Source of the DNA: DATKMS01 sp041497995
GTDB lineage: Bacteria > Desulfobacterota > Binatia > HRBIN30
DNA: 28,129 nucleotides
Assembly: GCA_041497995.1 (NCBI GenBank)
Contig: JBGQHM010000041.1
Location: 1 to 28,129 of the forward strand
Direction of reading: 5' to 3'
Shown one piece after another: positions 8,067 through 15,881 of the stretch. How positions within the stretch are numbered: position 1 is the stretch's first letter; each line of letters opens with the position of its first letter. The notes beneath the pieces are model-generated. The model saw only the letters and a list, made by a program, of their open reading frames with translations, made no database searches and was not told the DNA's origin. The translations under genes and the position numbers were made by a program.

Positions 8067-9851
8067 TCAGGAATCTTTCCCACCGTCCGCGCGACTGTCC
8101 TGCAGCACCTGGATCTTGGCACGCAGTCGCTCGAGCTGATCCTTCTCCTTCGATCGACTCAGCGCCTCCTGGTACAGCCGTAGCGCGTCTTGTGTCTTGC
8201 CGGTCTTGAGGTAGGCGTCGGCAAGGTGCTCGGCGATCGTCGGGTCGTCGCGGGCCAGCTCAAGGGCATGTTCTAGCTGTTCGACGGCCTTCGGGTAGTC
8301 ACCACGTTGGTAGTACACCCACCCGAGACTGTCGATGTAGAAGCCGTCATTCGGTTCGAGCACGATGGCGCGCTGGATCAGATCTTCGGCCTCGTCGAGG
8401 TTCTTGCCCATGTCGGCGTAGGTGTAGCCCAGGTAGTTGAGGGCGGCAGCGTTCTGCGGGTTCAGCTCGATGGCCTTGCGCATGGCGGCAATGGCTGCGT
8501 CGCGGTTCTTGGCCTCGTCGTACAGCGCGCCAAGCGTAAAGTAGTACTTGTCGCTCGTCGGGTTGCGGTCGACCAGCGCCTGCATCAGTGCAATGGCGCT
8601 CGAGAGGTCACCGCGCTCGCGGTACATCGACGCCAGCAAGCCGACGAGCTCCGAGTTGTCAGGCTTGGCGTCGATCGCCTTCTTCACGTAGGTGATCGCC
8701 TCATCGAGGTGGCCTTCCTTCTGCCGGATGTACCCGATGTGGGCGCAGGCATCGGGATAGTACTCGGAGTCCGGTGGAATGCGCGCGAATTCATCCACGG
8801 CGCGCTGAAAATCGTGCAACTCGCCGTACGCGGACGCCAGGTAGTACCGCACGCGGTCGTTCTTCGGCTCGGCGGCAAGCACCAGCGTGAACTCGGTCGC
8901 GGCCCTCTCGTACTCGCCCTTTTCGAAGTAGATCAGGCCGATCTTGACGCGCGTCTCCTGCGCGTCGGCTTCTGTCTTCTCCAGTTCCTTGAATTGCGAC
9001 AACGCCTCGTCGAGTCGCTTCTGGCCGACGTACAAGCCACCGAGCCGCTTGCGCACCACTGCGCTTTGTGGGTTGGCGTTGAGCACACGCTGATAGGTCT
9101 CAATCGCCTTCTCCGGCTTGTCCTGCGCCTCGTAGAGAAGCGCCATGTCGAGCAGCACCATCTCGGACTGTGGATTGAGTTGTAGGGCCTGCGCGTAGTT
9201 CTGTTCTGCGGCGCCGAACTCGTGCGCCGCGGCATGGACGCGCCCGAGGTAATAGAACCCGAGGAACGAATGCGGGCTGATGCGCGTCAGCTCCTCCAGG
9301 GTCGCCACCGCTTTGTCGAACTGCCCTTGCTTGCCGTACAGCGCGCCGAGGAAAAGGTGCGCCTCCTGGTTGCTGGGATCAAGCCGCAGGATGGCTTCGT
9401 ACTGACTGACAGCGTCGGCGTCCTGACCCAACGCCGAGAGAATTCCCGCCAACAGGATCCGCGCCTGGACGTCGTCGGGCGCCAACTCGACGGCCTTTTG
9501 CGTCTCGGTGAGGGCCTCTTGCAAGCGGTTGGCGCGCACATACAGGGTCGCCAGACGATAACGCAGTACCGACGACGCCGGATCGGCCGCCACGGCCAGC
9601 TCATACTCTTTCGTAGCAACGTCGTAGTCGCCCTGCGTCAGGGCGAGCTCCGCCTTCAGATAGTGCCCCATGGGGGCAGCATCGGGCGGCAACGGCGTCG
9701 TCACGGTCTCGGCCGTTCCCAGCTCATTGGCCCACGGGAACTGCTGAGGGGAACTCGGCTTCATGCGAAGGACGGCGCACCCGCCGAGAAGCACACAGCA
9801 CCCGGCGATGAGTGCCACGTCCTTCAAGCGATTCGGAGTGTGCGACTGCAT
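8067..9851 (-). CDS. Large TPR-repeat lipoprotein
   Basis: The protein is 594 residues from the ATG at 9851. That start is preferred because GGGA sits 9 nt upstream and the protein then begins with a compact lipoprotein signal ending in LLGGC (cysteine at residue 25). An ATG at 9869 is the alternative. After a short Pro-rich linker the whole protein is a chain of about 15 to 17 tetratricopeptide repeats. Each shows the usual W/L-G-Y-A-F-A-P pattern, for example AALNYLGYTYADMGKNLDEA and FYIDSLGWVYYQRGDYPKA. Such proteins are protein-interaction scaffolds, here presumably on the periplasmic face of the inner or outer membrane. It ends 1 nt before the LolB-like lipoprotein gene, so the two are likely made together. 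I do not assign a specific partner. Confidence 0.88.
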   Translation of the reverse strand: MQSHTPNRLKDVALIAGCCVLLGGCAVLRMKPSSPQQFPWANELGTAETVTTPLPPDAAPMGHYLKAELALTQGDYDVATKEYELAVAADPASSVLRYRLATLYVRANRLQEALTETQKAVELAPDDVQARILLAGILSALGQDADAVSQYEAILRLDPSNQEAHLFLGALYGKQGQFDKAVATLEELTRISPHSFLGFYYLGRVHAAAHEFGAAEQNYAQALQLNPQSEMVLLDMALLYEAQDKPEKAIETYQRVLNANPQSAVVRKRLGGLYVGQKRLDEALSQFKELEKTEADAQETRVKIGLIYFEKGEYERAATEFTLVLAAEPKNDRVRYYLASAYGELHDFQRAVDEFARIPPDSEYYPDACAHIGYIRQKEGHLDEAITYVKKAIDAKPDNSELVGLLASMYRERGDLSSAIALMQALVDRNPTSDKYYFTLGALYDEAKNRDAAIAAMRKAIELNPQNAAALNYLGYTYADMGKNLDEAEDLIQRAIVLEPNDGFYIDSLGWVYYQRGDYPKAVEQLEHALELARDDPTIAEHLADAYLKTGKTQDALRLYQEALSRSKEKDQLERLRAKIQVLQDSRADGGKDS

Positions 9852-9983
9852 CGTTCGAGTCCCTAGCATAATCGTTTCAGGCCTTCTATGCAGCCGCCGA
9901 CTGTGACTTTTCCGTCTGCTTCTCGTCCCCTTTTCCTGCAGCGGCACGCACGATAGATAGAACGCATCGCCAGCGGAGGTGCC

Positions 9984-11921
9984 ATGGAAGAGGTCTGCGG
10001 ACCGGAACGCCCCGGTGGACAGGGGTTGGACAACCACCAAGAGGAATCGGGAAATCGCGCCATTCTTGCCCTGCTGCAGGACCCGGAGGTGCGCGAGCAC
10101 GTTGATCTGGTCATCACGTGCCGTGACGGCGCCTACGAGGTATGGGCGACACGCGGGATGGTGCGCTTCGAACGCGTGCTACGCGATGGGCAGCTCGCCT
10201 TTCGCGTCGTCGAACAGATCGGCGAAAACCCCATCGCTCGCCAGCAGCACGATGCCATCGCCTCCTGCACCGACGAGCTCCGCGCGGCCGCGGCCTCAGC
10301 TCACGCAACCGCGGACGTCAACCGGGCATTCATCGAACCTGAGCAGGTGAGTTACCCATACGCATACGAGCGCATCGCGCAGCTGTTCGACAGCCCGTTT
10401 GCACCCGACATTGTGGTCAGCCCCAAGTGCTACGCCTTCGGCCTCCAGCTCGGGCAGCACGGCGCGCTCGATGTCGTCCAGTCGCGGGCACCACTTGCGT
10501 TCGCCGGTCCCGGTATCCGGCCGGGCACCTACGACGGCGCTCCACGGCACGTCGACATCGCGCCGACGATCTGCCACCTCATGGGCTTCCCGAAGATTCC
10601 CGGCTCGGACCACAGCGGGCACGCAGCAAGTGTGTATCTGAAACGCCAAGACGGGCGGGTGTTGGACGAAGTCGTCGACGCTGACACGCGACCGCAGCGC
10701 GTCTACGTCGTGCTCTTCGACGGCCTCAGCAACAGCGAGCTGCGCTACCTACTCGACACGAACGATCCCGGCGTCACCAATCTGCGGCGCATTCTTGATC
10801 GCAGCGCGCGCTTCACGTTCGGGTCGACCGTCAACTTCCCGAGTATAACTTGGCCAAGTCACAGCACCATCTTGACCGGCGCGTGGTGCGGCCACCACGA
10901 CATCGTCAACCCGACCTACTACGCGCGCGAGTCACGCGCCGCCCTGGCGCCACAGGGCCAAGGGATGAGGACGGAAAGCTACCTCGGGCACGGCGTCGAA
11001 ACGCTGTACGAGGTGTTCCACCGCGTCCTCGGCCCGGGAGCCTTCACTGCAAACATCCACGAGCCGCAAGGCCGCGGCGCCGACCACGCCGCGCTCGAAG
11101 GACGTGTCGTCGGACCGCGGGACCGGCTGCGAGCGTTGACACCAACATTCGTCGAGGCCATCAGCCCGCGGTACGCCGCCGACGGGAAGGAGGCTGTTTA
11201 TCGTGAGGCCTTGCTCGATGCCCGGGGTATGGCGCAACTCATGGTACTGGTCGACGACGCTTCGCATCCGTTCCCCGTCCTCACCGCACACGAGTTCGCG
11301 CTCACCGATGGGGCTGGGCACGACTATGGGCCGCATAGCGATGGCCTGCGCACGGCAATCGCCGAGACCGATCGCCGCCTCGGCCAGGTCCTCGATCTGC
11401 TCGAGGCGAAGGGGTTGCTTGATTCCACCCTGTTCGTCTTCACCAGCGATCACGGCATGGCTGCGCAGAATGTATCGCTGCGCGCGAACGCCGCCCGTCA
11501 TCCGGAGCGCATCGGCATGAAGGCCATCACCGGCGAGCCGATGATCTGGTTGCGGGACCTCCACGTCACAGTGGAGCCCGCACCGGACGGCCGTACCGCA
11601 CGCGTGATCGTTGCGGACAATGACCCCGATCACTCAGGTGAGCGACCGCCAATCGCCGGCGCGGAAATCCTTGTGCAGGCTCATCCCGAGCCCGCCGCCG
11701 GCTCGCACGCTGTCCATGGGCAGGGTGACAGCGGCCACGCACTTGCCAAGGTGGTCTCCAACGAGCTGGGCATCGCGGGTTTCGCCACCCCGGCTGATGT
11801 CGAGCCGGCGCACATCGTGTTGGCGGTACATCACCCTGATTACAACCCGCGCCACCTCCGACTCGATGGCAGCAACTTGTGTGTCGATTTGCGCCGAGCG
11901 CTGTATGGAGGCGCAGCCTAG
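9984..11921 (+). CDS. Alkaline-phosphatase-superfamily phosphodiesterase with apparently permuted half-domains
   Basis: This 645-residue protein starts with GGAGG 4 nt ahead of its ATG, and a stop codon in frame just upstream confirms that the N-terminus is not missing. Residues about 240-500 carry the first part of the NPP/phosphodiesterase fold. Metal ligand D246 (VLFDG), probable nucleophile T289 in PSITWPSHST, the D442-x3-H446 pair in TDGAGHDYG and D489-H490 in TSDHG are all visible. Residues about 40-215 look instead like the normal C-terminal part of the same fold: H159-G160, then PLAFAGPGIRPG and RHVDIAPTICHLMG. The usual order is the reverse. The C-terminal 130 residues lack a second copy of that motif but hold other histidines (H575, H578, H585). 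Likely substrates are phosphomono- or diesters. It is cytoplasmic by the lack of a signal peptide. Either a circular permutation or a decayed duplication explains the layout. Confidence 0.8.
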   Translation: MEEVCGPERPGGQGLDNHQEESGNRAILALLQDPEVREHVDLVITCRDGAYEVWATRGMVRFERVLRDGQLAFRVVEQIGENPIARQQHDAIASCTDELRAAAASAHATADVNRAFIEPEQVSYPYAYERIAQLFDSPFAPDIVVSPKCYAFGLQLGQHGALDVVQSRAPLAFAGPGIRPGTYDGAPRHVDIAPTICHLMGFPKIPGSDHSGHAASVYLKRQDGRVLDEVVDADTRPQRVYVVLFDGLSNSELRYLLDTNDPGVTNLRRILDRSARFTFGSTVNFPSITWPSHSTILTGAWCGHHDIVNPTYYARESRAALAPQGQGMRTESYLGHGVETLYEVFHRVLGPGAFTANIHEPQGRGADHAALEGRVVGPRDRLRALTPTFVEAISPRYAADGKEAVYREALLDARGMAQLMVLVDDASHPFPVLTAHEFALTDGAGHDYGPHSDGLRTAIAETDRRLGQVLDLLEAKGLLDSTLFVFTSDHGMAAQNVSLRANAARHPERIGMKAITGEPMIWLRDLHVTVEPAPDGRTARVIVADNDPDHSGERPPIAGAEILVQAHPEPAAGSHAVHGQGDSGHALAKVVSNELGIAGFATPADVEPAHIVLAVHHPDYNPRHLRLDGSNLCVDLRRALYGGAA

Positions 11922-11941
11922 CTGAGCAACGAACAGCTCAG
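11922..11941. other. Hairpin between convergent genes
   Basis: CTGAGC and GCTCAG form 6-bp arms around an 8-nt loop, immediately after the phosphodiesterase stop. The stop codon of the minus-strand neighbour is contained in one arm. There is no clear U-tract on either strand, so a role in bidirectional termination is only a suggestion. Confidence 0.4.
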
Positions 11942-12303
11942 TTGCCGCCGTACGTGTCGTCGGCTTGAGTAATGAGCTGATCGAGGAGACGTTGCTGCGC
12001 GGAGCGATAGGCGATCACCCGCAACATCTCGTGGGCTTGGTGGGCAAGCGGAATCGCCGCAAGGTGCCCGACCACTTGGGCCGGTGAGAGGTGCTCGATG
12101 CCCGCCTCCATCGCCTGCATGACGTCGTCAGGAATTTGCGCCACGTGAACTTGGGCGACCGCGTCGAGCGCAGCTGAGAAACGCTCGGCAAACGTCCGCT
12201 TGGCGGCGTCCTTGTCCCGCTCGTCACAGTCGATGGCCAGTTTGCTCGCAGCCTTGTCAAACAGCCGATCAAACGCGGAGAGCACAGCTTCTTTACCAGT
12301 CAT
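11938..12303 (-). CDS. Small helical protein of unknown function
   Basis: I do not recognise this 121-residue protein. It has no signal peptide or membrane segment and is predicted by eye to be almost entirely alpha-helical. It has a charged N-terminal half (CDERDKDAAKRTFAERF) and a histidine-rich second half (VHVAQI, IEHL, VGHL, AHQAHEML). The start is supported by GAGGA 5 nt upstream of the ATG. It is convergent with the phosphodiesterase gene, separated by 16 nt that form a hairpin, and divergent from the DUF4124 gene. The regular spacing of hydrophobic residues argues that it is a real folded protein rather than a chance frame. Confidence 0.65.
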   Translation of the reverse strand: MTGKEAVLSAFDRLFDKAASKLAIDCDERDKDAAKRTFAERFSAALDAVAQVHVAQIPDDVMQAMEAGIEHLSPAQVVGHLAAIPLAHQAHEMLRVIAYRSAQQRLLDQLITQADDTYGGN

Positions 12304-12371
12304 GATGGTCCTCTAGTAATCACGGTTTCCTGCCCGATCAACCCGGGCTGCGGCGATTCCCAACTTCGACG

Positions 12372-12400
12372 TTGACACGCTGCTGGGTGCTCCGTAAAGT
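12372..12400 (+). promoter_or_regulatory. Sigma70-type promoter for the DUF4124 gene
   Basis: A perfect -35 box TTGACA (12372-12377) is followed after exactly 17 nt by TAAAGT (12395-12400), which matches the -10 consensus at 4 of 6 positions. Transcription would start near 12407, about 50 nt before the chosen ATG at 12456. The same TTGACA is what an annotation tool could misread as a TTG start. Confidence 0.55.
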
Positions 12401-12455
12401 GTCGCCACCATGCTGGTTCTGCGACTTCGTTCGATCGCTGGGTGCCTCATTCCAC

Positions 12456-12980
12456 ATGGCTAGCACCCGCGATTGGTTGACATTGGCAGGATGCAGCCTC
12501 GTTTGCTGGTACGGCATCGCCGGCGCCCAGACGTTCTACAAGTGGACGGATCAGCAGGGCGTCGTTCATTTCTCCGACTCGCCTCCAGCCGACATCAAGA
12601 ACGTGGAGGAGCGCAGCCTCCCAGCAGCACCAGCGGCGGCCGCACCGGAGCAGGACGGTGGGGATTCAAAGACACCCGGTCCCACCGGGTCTGAAGGGCC
12701 AGCACGCATTGTGGTGACCTCGCGCCACGTACCGCGGACCGGACCATCCGCTGTCCATGTGTCGGGCGAAGTCAAGAACGTCGGAGGCGCAGAGGCCCAC
12801 GGCGTCTCGGTCACCGTGACCGCCGTCGACAGTACTGCCGGAACGCCGTGCCTGCACGAGGATGTGGGGGTGACACCCTCCTCCTTGCGCCCCGGCGAAA
12901 CCGGGAGCTTCGACGCCGATCTCGACAATCCGTGTCTCTCCGGCGGTACGCCGGTCGATATCTCGACGAGCTCAGAGTGA
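12456..12980 (+). CDS. Exported DUF4124 protein with C-terminal FxLYD-like domain
   Basis: From the ATG at 12456 the protein is 174 residues and begins with a signal sequence (hydrophobic core LTLAGCSLVCWYGIAGAQ, cleavage probably after AGA). A frame continues upstream to a TTG that belongs to the promoter, so the longer version is unlikely. The DUF4124 signature follows at once: FYKWTDQQGVVHFSDSPP. A Pro/Ala-rich spacer leads to a beta-rich C-terminal domain with the pattern HVSGEVKNVGG...GVSVTVTAVD...LRPGETGSFDADLD. This resembles the FxLYD/DUF3426 type of extracellular beta-sandwich. DUF4124 proteins are envelope proteins of unknown role. The gene has a good promoter and precedes the GalT-family gene by 116 nt. 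Confidence 0.75.
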   Translation: MASTRDWLTLAGCSLVCWYGIAGAQTFYKWTDQQGVVHFSDSPPADIKNVEERSLPAAPAAAAPEQDGGDSKTPGPTGSEGPARIVVTSRHVPRTGPSAVHVSGEVKNVGGAEAHGVSVTVTAVDSTAGTPCLHEDVGVTPSSLRPGETGSFDADLDNPCLSGGTPVDISTSSE

Positions 12981-13096
12981 GCGTTTCCAGGCGCCGCCGT
13001 GTGAGGCCGGGGTCTGAGACGGGGGCCGGTCAGCACGAGCGGTACTTCATGAAGCCGCTGCCGACGAGGCTCCGTCAGGTAACGGGTTAGTGCCTG

Positions 13097-14122
13097 ATGC
13101 CGGTCGAATTTCGCACAGAGAAGGGTGAGCTGGTGTGGGTGCGCAACCCGTTCACCGGCGCGGTGACCTACTTCACCCACGTGCACAAGAAGCGCAGCGG
13201 CTTTCAGCGCCACGCGCAGAACCCGGCGGCTCCAGCTGCTCTCGATCGCATGGTGTACGAAACGCACCTGCGGACGGAGCTCGAGGCCGCGCGACGCGCC
13301 TGCCCGTTCTGCCCGGGCAACGAAGACCATACCCCCCGAGAGATCCTGCAGGTTCCAACCAGGCACGTCTTCCCTGAACGTCATGACGATAGCTGGCTCA
13401 TCCGCGCCGTCCCCAACCTTATTCCGCGCATCCCGGAGTGCTGCACTGGTGGGCGCAACGAGTCGTATGTCGTTATCGAGGATCCGCGTCACTTCGCGGA
13501 CGGCGCACAGGGCCACGACGATCTCCTATACACCGGGATGCTGCCGTTGGAGCAGTTCCAAGCGCTGCTGGCGACAGACGTGGAAGTTGCGCGGCGCGCG
13601 CACGCCAACCCCGCGGTGCAGGCCGTGCTGATCCGCAAGAACCAGGGCAAAGAGTCCGGCGCCTCGCAGCCGCACCTCCACAACCAGGTGATCGGATCCG
13701 ATATTCCCTTCGCCGTTGTGGCACGCGAGTGTGAAGTAACGGCCCACGCGCCACGCGTCTGGCACGAGATTGTCGCGTTCGCACGTGATCACGGCTTCTT
13801 CCTCGAAGAGCGCGATGGGTGCTGTGCCTACTTCTGTCCGTTCGGGACCTTTCCGCGTAGCTACGAGGTGGTGTGCTTGGACGATTGGGTGCGCGCCGTT
13901 GACCTGCCGGCAGAGCGCTGGAAGGTCTTCGCCAGGCTGCTGTACGGTATGCTGAACATCCTCGGCCCCATTCCGCTCGACTATGAGATCCACGACGGGC
14001 CCGGCGTCCCGCTGCACGCCCACGTCAATGCGCGCCATTTCACCTATTCGAATATCGGCGGCACGCTCAACCTCCCCTCAAATCTAGTCGTCAACCGCCC
14101 CCCCTCGGGCTCGGCGGGTTGA
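13097..14122 (+). CDS. GalT-family nucleotidyltransferase (HIT superfamily)
   Basis: This 341-residue protein resembles galactose-1-phosphate uridylyltransferase and related sugar-1-phosphate nucleotidyltransferases. It has the zinc-binding CPFC (C69, C72) followed by PGNE. The active-site block N182...ESGASQPHLHNQ has H193 and H195; H195 occupies the place of the catalytic histidine of the HxHxQ motif. A second histidine pair occurs near the end in PLHAHVNAR. In GalT the histidine is transiently nucleotidylated during exchange of UMP between sugars. Here the true sugar substrate is unknown, because the PHLHNQ form differs from the PHPHGQ of classical GalT. No other galactose-pathway gene is near. 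The ribosome binding site is weak, and a GTG 6 nt upstream is an alternative start. Confidence 0.8.
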   Translation: MPVEFRTEKGELVWVRNPFTGAVTYFTHVHKKRSGFQRHAQNPAAPAALDRMVYETHLRTELEAARRACPFCPGNEDHTPREILQVPTRHVFPERHDDSWLIRAVPNLIPRIPECCTGGRNESYVVIEDPRHFADGAQGHDDLLYTGMLPLEQFQALLATDVEVARRAHANPAVQAVLIRKNQGKESGASQPHLHNQVIGSDIPFAVVARECEVTAHAPRVWHEIVAFARDHGFFLEERDGCCAYFCPFGTFPRSYEVVCLDDWVRAVDLPAERWKVFARLLYGMLNILGPIPLDYEIHDGPGVPLHAHVNARHFTYSNIGGTLNLPSNLVVNRPPSGSAG

Positions 14123-14126
14123 GGGG
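14074..14126 (+). other. Competing stem-loops at the 3' end of the GalT-family gene
   Basis: CCCCTCAA (14074-14081) pairs exactly with TTGAGGGG (14119-14126). An inner CAACCGCC (14092-14099) pairs with GGCGGGTTG (14113-14121), with one bulged G and using some of the same bases. No U-run follows. It may slow or end transcription before the SCP2 promoter, but proof is lacking. Confidence 0.35.
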
Positions 14127-14170
14127 AAACGGCGGGCGCAGAAACCGTCAAATTAAGTTGCATCGGTCGA

Positions 14171-14199
14171 TTGACAAGAAAGCGCGCCTCGAATAGAAA
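14171..14199 (+). promoter_or_regulatory. Sigma70-type promoter for the SCP2 gene
   Basis: TTGACA (14171-14176) is separated by 17 nt from TAGAAA (14194-14199), a 4-of-6 match to the -10 consensus. This would give a leader of roughly 115 nt before the ATG at 14323. The local AT-richness, unlike the flanking coding DNA, supports a promoter. Confidence 0.55.
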
Positions 14200-14271
14200 A
14201 CTCGCTGATTGGCGGGACGATGTGGTGGCGGGGAACGACAATCAGAGCGCACAACATAGAAGAAACGAGGG

Positions 14272-14313
14272 ATCGAGGGCGCCCTGCCAAGCCCCTCAAT
14301 CGTTGAAAGGAGG
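14272..14313 (+). promoter_or_regulatory. Leader hairpin directly before the SCP2 ribosome binding site
   Basis: GATCGAGGG (from about 14272) can pair with CCCTCAATC, with one internal mismatch. The stem ends about 5 nt before the strong AAAGGAGG ribosome binding site (14306-14313). It leaves the ribosome binding site single-stranded and could protect the messenger or tune initiation. Confidence 0.4.
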
Positions 14314-14322
14314 ACAGTGACC

Positions 14323-14661
14323 ATGGCAGATACAGCAACATCAGTGAAGGAGATCTTTTCGCAAATGCCGGTGAACTTCAACGCCGACGCGGCAAAGGGA
14401 ATGAACTCGGTGATCCAGTTCAACCTCAGCGGTGACGGCGGCGGCAACTACCACGTGGTCATCAAGGATGGCGCGTGCTCGGTCGGTGAGGGCTCGCACG
14501 CTTCGCCGAACATGACGATGACAATGGCGGCACAAGACTATGTCGACATGATCACCGGCAAGCTCAACGGCCAGATGGCGTTCATGAGCGGCAAGCTCAA
14601 GATCGCCGGCGACATGGGCTTGGCGATGAAGATGCAGAGCCTGTTCAAGCGCCCTGCCTGA
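14323..14661 (+). CDS. Stand-alone SCP2 sterol-carrier domain protein
   Basis: I choose ATG at 14323 (112 residues), because it lies 9 nt behind an excellent AAAGGAGG; a GTG at 14317 is closer but too near. The protein is a single SCP2-like lipid-binding domain. Its N-terminal helix reads VKEIFSQMPVNFNADAAKGM, followed by a beta-sheet with IQFNLSGDGGGNYHVVIKDG and MTMTMAAQDYVDMITGKLNGQMAFMSGKLKIAGDMGLAMK-type sequence (residues about 66-105). The GKL...AFM.GKLKI.GD pattern is diagnostic for the family. Such proteins bind fatty acyl chains, acyl-CoA or sterols in the cytoplasm. With its own promoter, leader hairpin, strong ribosome binding site and intrinsic terminator, it looks like a well-expressed single-gene unit. 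Confidence 0.92.
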   Translation: MADTATSVKEIFSQMPVNFNADAAKGMNSVIQFNLSGDGGGNYHVVIKDGACSVGEGSHASPNMTMTMAAQDYVDMITGKLNGQMAFMSGKLKIAGDMGLAMKMQSLFKRPA

Positions 14662-14677
14662 TCTTACCCGATGTGTG

Positions 14678-14712
14678 GAGGCGAGGAGCGCAGGCTCCTC
14701 GCCTCTTTTTTT
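14678..14712 (+). terminator. Intrinsic terminator of the SCP2 gene
   Basis: A perfect 12-bp stem (GAGGCGAGGAGC at 14678-14689 with GCTCCTCGCCTC at 14694-14705) encloses a GCAG loop and is followed by seven T residues (14706-14712). It starts 17 nt past the SCP2 stop. On the minus strand there is no U-tract, so it acts in the plus direction. Confidence 0.95.
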
Positions 14713-14819
14713 CATCCACGGATTCTCTCGATCCACCCCGCAAAAGATACTGGGAACGCGCCGGTGTTCCTCGGCGTTCTCCCCATCGCAGGCACACGGC
14801 ACGTTCTGTCTGGACCAGG

Positions 14820-15113
14820 CTACTTGATCGCGCCGCACTCGGCCTTGGTGGGTTGGGTGCGTTCGCACGCGATGCTATCGGTCACGCCGGAAGCCAGCTG
14901 GGCGCATACATTGTTGGTGGCACCCATGAGCGCATCGCGCTCGGTCTGGCCTTCGACCTTCCGACAGGCCGACTGCCCGTGGAAATCCATGCACACGGTG
15001 CACTGGAAGCCGGCGACGTAGAAGCTGCGGTAGATCACGAACGCCATGAACAGCAGCAACGCCGTCAGCAGCAACCACGTGGAGCGGGTTCGTGAGGCGG
15101 CTCTAGCCGTCAT
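14820..15113 (-). CDS. Six-cysteine membrane-anchored small protein
   Basis: This 97-residue protein has a basic N-terminus (ARAASRTRS) and one strongly hydrophobic segment (about 12-28). The rest, presumably periplasmic, contains six cysteines: C38, C41, C50, C70, C83 and C93. The spacing CTVC at 38-41 and the later single cysteines suggest three disulfides or a metal or heme-like site, though no CxxCH motif is present. I do not recognise a named family. Small proteins of similar pattern seem to occur in delta-type bacteria, but I cannot cite one. The gene is the last of a minus-strand group of envelope proteins and is convergent with the SCP2 gene. Confidence 0.65.
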   Translation of the reverse strand: MTARAASRTRSTWLLLTALLLFMAFVIYRSFYVAGFQCTVCMDFHGQSACRKVEGQTERDALMGATNNVCAQLASGVTDSIACERTQPTKAECGAIK

Positions 15114-15190
15114 TCGGCGGTCTTCCGCGCCCCCGAACCAGTTGCCAGACCAACAAGCAGCGCACCCGGTCGGCCACTCGGGGCTAGCGG

Positions 15191-15763
15191 TCAGTCCTGC
15201 TCAACGAAGATGTCGATATCATCCGACGCGGTCGACCCATTGGACGCGGTCACCGTCACCGTCGCCGTATAGTCGCCATCTTTGGTGTACGTGTGGGCCG
15301 GATTTGGTTCTGCGCTCGGCGGTGAACTGTCGCCGAAGTCCCACTTGTAGGTCGCGCCCTGGCCGCACTCAGCCTCCGCAGTGAAGGCGACCGACAGCGG
15401 TGGCGGTCCAAAATCCGGGTTCACGTCAGCAACGACCACGCAATCATCATTCTGGGGAGCGCCCCCACCAACCTCCGGGGCTCCTTGAGGCGGAACGCCT
15501 GCCGGCGCCTCGGCACCTCCTTGGACAACTGCGGCGGGGGCACCACCCCCGGCGGCAGGCGCGTTGGGCTGGCGCATCACGTTGGCAGGTTGCGGCGCTG
15601 CCGCTTGAATCTTTCCTGACGGCGCGGCCGCCCCAGGCGCAGTTGGCGGGGGAGCCGACCCTCCCGCGCCACCCGCATTGAGTTCTTCACCGCGCCCGCA
15701 GCCTTTGCCGCTGCAGCTACTGAGGAACAGAACCATCGCGAGAACCACTCGATTGGCGTTCAT
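15191..15763 (-). CDS. Lipoprotein with a single PKD domain
   Basis: The ATG at 15763 is chosen because GGAGG lies 9 nt upstream and the product begins with a lipoprotein signal ending in FLSSC (C17); the frame extends further upstream without a better start. The mature protein (190 residues in total) has a long low-complexity spacer rich in Ala, Gly and Pro (about 28-105). A PKD domain follows (about 107-190), recognisable by YKWDFGDSSPPS and PAHTYTKDGDYTATVTVT. PKD domains are immunoglobulin-like surface modules used for binding or spacing. The spacer would let the domain reach out from the membrane. It lies 118 nt downstream of another lipoprotein gene on the same strand. Confidence 0.82.
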   Translation of the reverse strand: MNANRVVLAMVLFLSSCSGKGCGRGEELNAGGAGGSAPPPTAPGAAAPSGKIQAAAPQPANVMRQPNAPAAGGGAPAAVVQGGAEAPAGVPPQGAPEVGGGAPQNDDCVVVADVNPDFGPPPLSVAFTAEAECGQGATYKWDFGDSSPPSAEPNPAHTYTKDGDYTATVTVTASNGSTASDDIDIFVEQD

Positions 15764-15881
15764 GACGCTTGACCTCCGCAATTTGTACGAGTGGGAACGG
15801 GTGCACGGCCGAGACCCGCGCCACACGCGCAGCAACCCGCATCTCATTTTGTCCCGCCGGCCGCTCATGTCCACCCACCCG

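Noticed and set aside
9852..10100. N-terminal extension of the TPR protein up to 10100
   Set aside because: It would overlap the start of the divergent phosphodiesterase gene and bury the lipoprotein signal 80 residues inside the protein.
12372..12455. TTG start for the DUF4124 protein
   Set aside because: The TTG is part of a perfect -35 box, and the residues before the ATG at 12456 would precede and disrupt a normal signal peptide.
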